Notes under the pieces: generated by a model
The model's database searches: none
What the model was told of the DNA's origin: nothing
Seen by the model: only the letters and a program-made list of their open reading frames with translations
In this document: piece by piece, positions 1 through 5,004 of the stretch
How the letters are laid out: each line of letters starts with the position of its first letter
Position numbering within the stretch: the first letter of the stretch is position 1
Made by a program: the position numbers and the translations under genes
Source of the DNA: Dysgonomonas sp.
Lineage (GTDB): Bacteria; Bacteroidota; Bacteroidia; Bacteroidales; Dysgonomonadaceae
DNA: 5,004 nucleotides
Direction of reading: 5' to 3'
NCBI GenBank assembly: GCA_030151105.1
Contig: JASLEN010000331.1
Span: 1-5,004 of the forward strand

Positions 1-236
1 CAGACGTGGTGATTCAAACAGATCAACCATCAAAAGTGTTGACCGCCATAGAAATATCTAAATTTACTCATCGTGTTGTGATGCAGAATATTTCGTTAGC
101 TATTGGGATCAAGGTTTTGGTAATGCTGTTGAGCATTCTCGGCTATACAGCTATGTGGGAGGCAGTATTCGCAGATGTGGGAGTTACTATCTTAGCCGTT
201 TTAAATTCGGTGAGAATACTGAAAAAGAAATTTTAG
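1..236 (+). CDS. zntA: C-terminal end of a Zn/Cd/Pb-class heavy-metal P-type ATPase (5' partial)
   Basis: Only the last 77 codons are present; the frame opens at base 3 (GAC GTG GTG ATT) and ends with TAG at 234-236. An ATPase of this family pumps divalent metal ions out across the inner membrane using ATP. The visible part starts at the end of the cytoplasmic P domain (DVVIQTDQPSKV, matching the family pattern ADVVLM.DDPSKV). It continues through the segment leading to the membrane (VVMQNISLAIGIK) and the last two transmembrane helices, ending in a basic tail (RILKKKF). Lys37 of the fragment (111-113, in GIKVLV) and Asp58 (174-176, in FADVGVT) sit where ZntA-type pumps carry their membrane Lys and metal-binding Asp. 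This favours the Zn/Cd/Pb subclass over copper pumps, which have other residues in these helices. The GTG at 6 is an internal Val codon, not a start. Metal specificity cannot be settled from this fragment. The gene converges with the large minus-strand gene. Confidence 0.93.
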   Translation, partial: DVVIQTDQPSKVLTAIEISKFTHRVVMQNISLAIGIKVLVMLLSILGYTAMWEAVFADVGVTILAVLNSVRILKKKF

Positions 237-244
237 TTTATAAT

Positions 245-279
245 GAAAAAGAGTAGTTCAATAAGAACTACTCTTTTTT
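245..279. terminator. Bidirectional intrinsic terminator between convergent genes
   Basis: A perfect 14-bp inverted repeat pairs 246-259 (AAAAAGAGTAGTTC) with 265-278 (GAACTACTCTTTTT) around a 5-base loop (260-264, AATAA); G245-T279 could add a wobble pair. Read on the + strand, the hairpin lies 9 bases after the ATPase stop codon and ends in T6 (274-279). Read on the - strand, it ends in T5 (250-246). It can therefore end both the ATPase transcript and the coaBC/large-gene transcript. The right arm overlaps the coding end of the minus-strand gene: bases 268-279 encode its last residues KKE and the TAG stop. Confidence 0.9.
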
Positions 280-3200
280 CTTATCCTCTTTCTTTCCTCC
301 ACCAAAGAAACGTTTTACTCTTCCCCATATAACACCTATGTTGTGCATTAGATTCTGCTTTTCTTCGGAGATTCCAACAGATTTGACTAGTGGTGGCTGA
401 ATTATTTGCCAAAAGTAGTTGAAGTTGGAATGATACGGATTCCTCACAATAGAATCGTGAGCAAGATAGAGATCAGGTGATATATTTTGTTTTTCTATTC
501 CCCATCGGTTGACAACATGGGTAAGAAGACCATTTTTACTTTCACTTTCCATATTCTTCAATACCACAACATATAGGCTATCGTATGCAAATTCCATATC
601 TACCACTGCACCTATGCTAGAAGCCTCTGTATGTAGGTATAATTTGTGTAGTCTTCCACTTTCTACATAGGCAGGAGCCATTGGTCGCACCAATTGGTTG
701 AAGTCTCGCATATCCATGTCTTTTATTTCGGCAGTCAAATAGAATTTATCGTTTGTAGAATCTACTGGGATTTTCCATTTTGCCCAAAATGGCGCTGTGC
801 CCATTGCCAAGCCATCAGCATACAGTGTATAGAATCTGCCATCTCCTTGTTGGATATTTGTAAAATCCTTTATCCTCCCATTCATGTTTGCAAAAGGAAT
901 GCGAGCAGTATGATATCCATTGCGTGGTAGCTCCTCATAAAGAACCGTAAAGTCTCTAATATCTACATCCGAAATGTAATATTTGAGTGGCAGCCTCTGA
1001 AACTCCTCATAAAGAAGGGGCATGATGTTATGTTCGATCTTTATTTTCTGGTTCTTGAGATTTTCAAGCGTCACTCCGTCCACTTTCAGCTTTTCTACTT
1101 TCAGCAGCGTATCGCTCAGTAGTTTGCTGGCATCTACTCCATAGAGGTTTAGACTATCTGTTTTGATATTGAACCAGTCTTTGTTTTTAGGATGGAGATA
1201 AGCAAAATCGAATTTAGGATAATTAGGATCGAGGTGGATCTTTTTGATGCTCACTCTTCCCTCTCTATTGCTAAAACCTAAATCTCCTATTCTGACAGTA
1301 TAGAAACTATCCATTATAGGGTAATTGATATTGTATGTTCGGAAAGCAAGCTCCTCTATATTTAGTTTTTTATTAGCTCTGTTGGTGTAGAGATTTTCTA
1401 TCAAAAGGGTTGTGTTATTGAGCCTTCTAGTCCATTTGCTGCCATCTACGCCTATCTTAGCCAATCTCAAGTTTAAACTGTCTATGTTTATTCTTCCAAG
1501 TTTAGCTTCATTGGCATAGGTCGATATCATTTTTAAAACCTCCTCCCGTGTTAGGGGAGCGCTTGCAGAATCCTTAGCCTTTTCATTTTCCTCTTTGGCA
1601 TAATATACATTGGGTTTTCTCAAATCAAACTCACCTATCTCTAGGATAGACTTTGTTTGCTGGCTCCAGTGAAATGAGCGAAGAAGGTAATTCTCAGCCG
1701 AAAGATCGAGGTAAGAGTCAGTCTTTTTAATTTTTAGAATAGGCTTTCTGATATTTAGTCGGCGAACATCCACGTCTCCAAAAGAGGCTATATTAATCTC
1801 TTGCTTTTTGTTAGATACCTTTGATCCTTTTTTGCCTTCTACTAAGGATATGTAAGGAGACTCAACAATAAGGTTGTCAATTTTCAAGTGTTTGTTCAGT
1901 TCCCATCTAAAAGAATCTACATGAGCCTGAATTGCTTGCACCTGCAATGAGCTTTCTTTGGGAACATCATAGAAATAGAATGATGGAGAAGGAATCGTAA
2001 GCAAGTCGAAACTGATAAGCTGGAGTAAGCCTATAGAGTTGACTTGTTGATTAACAGCCTTGGCTGTGCTGTCCTCGTCTTTCACCAGTTCGATAACTGG
2101 AGAATCGAGTATAAAGGTCTTGAAGGCAATTTTGCGTTCACGCAAAGCACGTTCTCTCAATCCCAAAAGGCTGACATAGGGTGTTGCTATTCTGATGTAT
2201 GATCCAGATATCTCCTCTTCGGGAGTAACCTTTAGGTCTCGGAGAAGCATATTTCCTGTCACACTGTCAAAGTCACCCTCTTCTATTTGTATTCTGTACT
2301 TCCTGTCAGGAGTCAAGTTGTCGAAGTCTCTAAATCGGAGACTATATTCGTCCCATCTAAAAAACTCGTCTCGTAATCGACTCGTTTCTTTGTCTAGGTA
2401 GAAGTTTTTGGCATAGAAGTCGAGATTGTTTAGGCGATACTTATTATTCTCTTTATTATCAATTAGTAGAGCTCGTCCATCACTAATACGAATATCCTTT
2501 ACCGAAAAATAGGATATGAATGGGGCAATGGCATCAAATACCTTGATTACATTGCTCTCCTCCTTATTGTTACTTTTTTTCTTCGTCTCGGGCTTACTCT
2601 TATTTCCTAGACTGATATTCACTTGAGGAGATTTGATGCGTACCATATCAGCATCTAAGCCCTCATCATAGTCCAATCCAGATATCTCTATCTCTTTGAT
2701 GCTACCAGAGGTGTAACTGTTCTCAGGTCTAGTTTTTAGTGGAGCAAGCTTTATATCTGTTATTCTCAACAAATTTTCCTCCGAGTTGAGGTAGAGTTTG
2801 CCAATATCTACTGTCCCATTTTTGCTAGGAACATTTCCCGATATACTATCAGCATCTATCAAGAAATCTTGAACATAGAGGAAGAAGTTATATTGATGGC
2901 TCAACGAATCTACTTGAAAGCCTTTTGCTCTGAAATCTAGATTGTTGAGTGTATAGATGTCTGTCGTCTCTTCTTTAGTTTGTGAATATTGTAATTTTGC
3001 ATCCTTTACGCCTATTTCCTTGATGCTTATTCGTTCAAAGATAGGAGACGTGATGGAATAGAGCGACCACATTTGGTCTTTGTTGGTAGGTTTGTCTCGT
3101 TTTCTCTTGTTGTTGGGGCTTGCTACACTAAAATACTCTATTTGTGGTTGCGTAATTGAAAAGTTACTGACGTCTAAGAAGTTTGCAGTCCCTTTCCTAC

Positions 3201-4083
3201 TTAGGCTAATGCCATCTAGCAATACATCTTCCACCTGAGTATCCACACAACTGCCTATATGAGAAAAACGATTTGACCATAATTCTGCTTTTGGCTCAAG
3301 GTGTACCCCTCCTATATGTACGGTGGAGTCTATTGTGCTTAGATTAACATTATTGATATTAAGCGAAAAGTGTTCAGAATCATAAATAACCTGAGGTTTG
3401 CTACTTATGAACTCAAAATTCTCACTAAAGAGTAGTCTGTCTTTATGCTTCGAAGCTTCATCAATAACAAAGTTGTAAGATGCAAATCTAAAATCCTCTA
3501 GCTTGTAGTGTGTATTGAGAGAGTCTTCTAAAATATATTCTACTTGCCCTCGTTCAATGAAAATATTTTTGGCTTGAATTTTATCAAAGTACGAAAGGAT
3601 TTCATCATAGATACTTTTTGAGGGAAGGCTATCAGTTTTTATCCTTACATGTGATTTGTGTGGACTCGTTATCTTTATATTTGGCTGATTTACAACAAAT
3701 TTTTCAAAAGTAAGTGTTCGATAGTCAAAGAGCCAAGTTAAGTTGATGCCCCCAAAGTTGAGCGTATCTATATGAACATCAAAGTATTCGTTTGGGAGTT
3801 TGTTCTGCAATTTTGTTTGTTCAAAGGTGGCGGAGTCTGGATGCAGAGCCAATCCCTTGATGACAAGTTCTCCCGAAAATAGTCCAACCTCTATTTTATC
3901 GTACGAAAAATCGTAAAATCCATCTGTAGCTTTAGATATCTCAAGTCTCAGTCGTTTACGCAATGTGTCTTCTAGTTTATAGGTCATAAACCAGTTGACA
4001 GCCATTGCTATTGCAAAAAGAGCACAAATAACAAGGCTTAATTTTATTAATCTCTTACGAATTTTCGACATAGTTTTCTTCAT
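268..4083 (-). CDS. Large AsmA/DUF748-like envelope protein with N-terminal membrane anchor and repetitive beta-rich periplasmic body
   Basis: This gene encodes 1271 residues, starting at ATG 4083-4081, with a GAGGA 13 bases upstream. A basic N-terminus (KKTMSKIRKRLIK) and one hydrophobic helix at about 12-33 imply an inner-membrane anchor with the rest in the periplasm. The body is dominated by alternating hydrophobic/polar strands. It contains recurring elements: GxLxIxxLxLxP-like strands at 71-83, 253-265, 437-449, 610-622 and 942-954; PxIxL-like strands near 134, 313, 486, 635, 662, 743, 781 and 824; and YxLxNLxF blocks at 193-208, 377-392 and 549-564. Lys-rich linkers follow several PxIxL strands. 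A C-terminal domain at about 1035-1178 ends in GRLHKLYLHT and MEFAYDSLYVVVL, which resembles the end of AsmA/DUF748 domains. Known AsmA-like proteins (AsmA, TamB, YhdP, YdbH) form long grooves and act in envelope assembly or phospholipid transport. A similar role here is inference from architecture. No enzyme motif is seen. The tail is aromatic and basic (WGRVKRFFGGGKKEDKKKE). The family assignment is by pattern only. Confidence 0.9.
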   Translation of the reverse strand: MKKTMSKIRKRLIKLSLVICALFAIAMAVNWFMTYKLEDTLRKRLRLEISKATDGFYDFSYDKIEVGLFSGELVIKGLALHPDSATFEQTKLQNKLPNEYFDVHIDTLNFGGINLTWLFDYRTLTFEKFVVNQPNIKITSPHKSHVRIKTDSLPSKSIYDEILSYFDKIQAKNIFIERGQVEYILEDSLNTHYKLEDFRFASYNFVIDEASKHKDRLLFSENFEFISSKPQVIYDSEHFSLNINNVNLSTIDSTVHIGGVHLEPKAELWSNRFSHIGSCVDTQVEDVLLDGISLSRKGTANFLDVSNFSITQPQIEYFSVASPNNKRKRDKPTNKDQMWSLYSITSPIFERISIKEIGVKDAKLQYSQTKEETTDIYTLNNLDFRAKGFQVDSLSHQYNFFLYVQDFLIDADSISGNVPSKNGTVDIGKLYLNSEENLLRITDIKLAPLKTRPENSYTSGSIKEIEISGLDYDEGLDADMVRIKSPQVNISLGNKSKPETKKKSNNKEESNVIKVFDAIAPFISYFSVKDIRISDGRALLIDNKENNKYRLNNLDFYAKNFYLDKETSRLRDEFFRWDEYSLRFRDFDNLTPDRKYRIQIEEGDFDSVTGNMLLRDLKVTPEEEISGSYIRIATPYVSLLGLRERALRERKIAFKTFILDSPVIELVKDEDSTAKAVNQQVNSIGLLQLISFDLLTIPSPSFYFYDVPKESSLQVQAIQAHVDSFRWELNKHLKIDNLIVESPYISLVEGKKGSKVSNKKQEINIASFGDVDVRRLNIRKPILKIKKTDSYLDLSAENYLLRSFHWSQQTKSILEIGEFDLRKPNVYYAKEENEKAKDSASAPLTREEVLKMISTYANEAKLGRINIDSLNLRLAKIGVDGSKWTRRLNNTTLLIENLYTNRANKKLNIEELAFRTYNINYPIMDSFYTVRIGDLGFSNREGRVSIKKIHLDPNYPKFDFAYLHPKNKDWFNIKTDSLNLYGVDASKLLSDTLLKVEKLKVDGVTLENLKNQKIKIEHNIMPLLYEEFQRLPLKYYISDVDIRDFTVLYEELPRNGYHTARIPFANMNGRIKDFTNIQQGDGRFYTLYADGLAMGTAPFWAKWKIPVDSTNDKFYLTAEIKDMDMRDFNQLVRPMAPAYVESGRLHKLYLHTEASSIGAVVDMEFAYDSLYVVVLKNMESESKNGLLTHVVNRWGIEKQNISPDLYLAHDSIVRNPYHSNFNYFWQIIQPPLVKSVGISEEKQNLMHNIGVIWGRVKRFFGGGKKEDKKKE
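2392..3507 (-). repeat. Protein-level internal repeats (YxLxNLxFxAxxFxxD blocks) within the AsmA-like gene
   Basis: Three related 16-residue blocks lie inside the large protein: YKLEDFRFASYNFVID (residues 193-208, bases 3460-3507), YTLNNLDFRAKGFQVD (377-392, 2908-2955) and YRLNNLDFYAKNFYLD (549-564, 2392-2439). The second and third share 11 of 16 residues. Their spacing is 184 and 172 residues. Each is preceded by a short hydrophobic stretch and an IxIxxIxIxxG/DxxxxY-like strand pair (KIQAKNIFIERGQVEY, RISIKEIGVKDAKLQY, YFSVKDIRISDGRALL). Codons differ at many synonymous positions, so the duplications look old rather than recent or recombining. More degenerate copies probably continue towards residue 920. 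Confidence 0.75.
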
Positions 4084-4096
4084 ATCGAAAACAGTA

Positions 4097-4102
4097 TCCT
4101 CT
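4097..4102 (-). promoter_or_regulatory. Possible ribosome binding site of the AsmA-like gene, abutting the coaBC stop codon
   Basis: On the minus strand the junction reads TAA GAGGATACTGTTTTCGAT ATG. The only purine-rich Shine-Dalgarno-like sequence is AGAGGA, whose first A is the last base of the coaBC stop. It sits 13 bases before the ATG at 4083, which is longer than usual. The next in-frame ATG, codon 5, would be 25 bases away, so the first ATG is preferred. Bacteroidota often do not depend on a strong Shine-Dalgarno, so the function of this site is uncertain. Confidence 0.4.
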
Positions 4103-5004
4103 TAAAGGTCAGCAAGCGTAAGATCAATGATGTCTGAGGCTACCTCTTGTTTTGTCTTTAGTGGATAGTCTGTCTTCGTTCCCTCTTTACTGATGATTGA
4201 AATTTTGTTAGTATTGTGCTGAAAGCCAGCTCCAACATCATTTAGGGAGTTAAGTACAATATAATCTAAATTTTTTGATTTTATTTTCTTTTGTGCATTG
4301 TTTTCCTCATCGTTTGTTTCCAAAGCAAAGCCAATCATACGTTGATGGGTCTTCATTTTTCCCAAGGTAGCAGCAATATCTTTGTTGGCAACTAGACTGA
4401 TAGACATATCGCCTGTCGTTTCTCGTTTTATTTTTTTGTCTGCCAGTTCGGCTGGTTTGTAATCTGCTACTGCAGCACACAGAATAGCAGCATCCACTTC
4501 AGGGAATGCCAAAGTAGCTGCCTCATACATCTGGTCAGCAGATTCTACATCTATGCGTTTGATATTTGGGTGCTTCGTTTTTAGACTGACAGGACCTGAA
4601 ACAAGAATGACCTCAGCCCCTCTATTGGCACATTCCTCAGCAAGAGAAAATCCCATCTTACCTGAAGAGTAGTTCCCGATAAAACGTACAGGATCTATTT
4701 TTTCATAGGTTGGTCCCGCTGTAATCAGAATTTTTTTTTTAGAAAGAGTGTCTTGCTTGGCAAAGAACTCTTCTACATAGGTTACAATATTTTCGGGTTC
4801 TTCCATTCGCCCTTTTCCAATCAGTTTGCTTGCCAGAAAGCCGTCTGCGGGTTCTATGATATGATTGCCATATTCCCTCAAAAGGTTCATATTGCGGTGA
4901 GTAGATGGATGCTGAAACATATCTAAGTCCATTGCTGGAGCAACTATTACAGGGGCTTTCATAGATAGGTAGGTGGTGATGAGCATATTGTCTGCTATTC
5001 CATT
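4102..5004 (-). CDS. coaBC: Bifunctional phosphopantothenoylcysteine decarboxylase / phosphopantothenate-cysteine ligase (5' partial)
   Basis: The last 300 codons are present, ending in TAA at 4104-4102; family length is about 400, so roughly 100 N-terminal residues lie past base 5004. The frame is open to the edge (NGIADNML...), so ATG 4986 is internal. The protein makes 4'-phosphopantetheine for coenzyme A: CoaB joins phosphopantothenate to cysteine using CTP, and the flavin-dependent CoaC decarboxylates the product. In fragment numbering, the CoaC part shows NGIADN (1-6), PAMDLDM (23-29) and the clamp LASKLIGKGRM (57-67). The CoaB part shows ITAGPTYEKIDPVRF (94-108), NYSSGKMG (111-118), CAAVADYKP (176-184), KKIKRE (190-195), GFALET (225-230) and NSLNDVGAGF (252-261). 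CoaC differs from the Escherichia coli enzyme at two catalytic positions: Asp for Asn in the PxMNxxM motif and Ser for Cys in the ACGD motif. A run of ten A's lies at the domain boundary. The large AsmA-like gene follows 18 bases downstream in the same frame. Confidence 0.97.
   Translation of the reverse strand, partial: NGIADNMLITTYLSMKAPVIVAPAMDLDMFQHPSTHRNMNLLREYGNHIIEPADGFLASKLIGKGRMEEPENIVTYVEEFFAKQDTLSKKKILITAGPTYEKIDPVRFIGNYSSGKMGFSLAEECANRGAEVILVSGPVSLKTKHPNIKRIDVESADQMYEAATLAFPEVDAAILCAAVADYKPAELADKKIKRETTGDMSISLVANKDIAATLGKMKTHQRMIGFALETNDEENNAQKKIKSKNLDYIVLNSLNDVGAGFQHNTNKISIISKEGTKTDYPLKTKQEVASDIIDLTLADL
4731..4740 (-). repeat. A10 homopolymer tract in coaBC at the CoaC/CoaB domain boundary
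   Basis: The + strand has exactly ten T's here, so the coaBC coding strand has ten A's read as AAA AAA AAA ATT (residues KKKI, just before LITAGPTYEK). Nine A's would give KKKF followed at once by TGA (4727-4725). Eleven A's would give nine altered residues and then TGA (4705-4703). Both products would end where the CoaC domain ends. The tract itself is certain; any slippage function is inference. Confidence 0.9.

Noticed and set aside
6..236. A small stand-alone membrane protein starting at GTG 6
   Set aside because: The frame is open upstream (GAC GTG GTG), and the residues match the conserved end of heavy-metal P-type ATPases, so this is a truncated large gene.
694..930. Open frame of 78 codons on the + strand
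   Set aside because: It lies wholly inside the antisense strand of the AsmA-like gene and has no recognisable domain. The minus-strand frame has clear protein-like character.
2195..2401. Open frame of 68 codons on the + strand, rich in Ser and Arg
   Set aside because: It is a shadow of the same large gene. The Ser/Arg-rich composition is what antisense reading of this region produces, and it has no plausible product.
2574..2580. T7 run (A7 on the coding strand) in the AsmA-like gene as a second slippage site
   Set aside because: Seven A's in a Lys-rich linker are expected from AAA codon use and are below the length usually associated with strong slippage.
4024..4050. Possible lipoprotein signal around Cys20 of the AsmA-like protein (LSLVIC)
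   Set aside because: The residue before the Cys is Ile instead of Gly/Ala/Ser. The hydrophobic stretch continues well past the Cys, which fits a membrane anchor rather than a lipobox.
4102..4986. A complete 294-residue protein starting at ATG 4986
   Set aside because: The preceding in-frame codons encode NGIADN, a conserved CoaC motif that continues to the window edge, so the true start is outside.

Overview
The window looks like ordinary chromosomal DNA of a member of the Bacteroidota, most likely order Bacteroidales. The best evidence is the CoaBC protein. From memory, its PAMDLDM and GKGRMEEPENIV segments and its ITAGPTYEKIDPVRFIGNYSSGKMGF-type CoaB signature read like Bacteroides/Porphyromonas sequences. 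The DNA is AT-rich (about 40% GC by eye). Almost every base is coding, and I see no RNA gene, insertion sequence, CRISPR array or phage signature.

Layout: (1) At the left edge, on the + strand, are the last 77 codons of a P1B-type heavy-metal ATPase of the Zn/Cd/Pb class. (2) A strong bidirectional hairpin terminator follows, at 245-279. (3) A very large minus-strand gene (268-4083) encodes a 1271-residue protein. It has one N-terminal membrane anchor and a long, repetitive, beta-rich body predicted to be periplasmic. It resembles the AsmA/TamB/YhdP/DUF748 class of envelope proteins. (4) Upstream of it on the same strand, 18 bases away, is coaBC (4102 to beyond 5004). This encodes the bifunctional phosphopantothenoylcysteine synthetase/decarboxylase of coenzyme A synthesis, and its N-terminal ~100 residues lie outside the window.

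coaBC and the large gene are almost certainly co-transcribed. They converge on the metal ATPase gene, and both transcripts end at the shared hairpin. The hairpin doubles as coding sequence, because it contains the last three codons and the stop of the large gene. No biochemical link between coenzyme A synthesis and the AsmA-like protein is visible. Both belong broadly to lipid and envelope metabolism, but that connection is inference.

I found no novel multi-gene system. The points most worth a second look are: a run of ten A residues exactly at the CoaC/CoaB domain boundary, where a slip of one base in either direction would give a CoaC-only protein; two substitutions at normally catalytic CoaC positions; and the repeat architecture of the large protein, with Lys-rich linkers placed after a recurring PxIxL strand.
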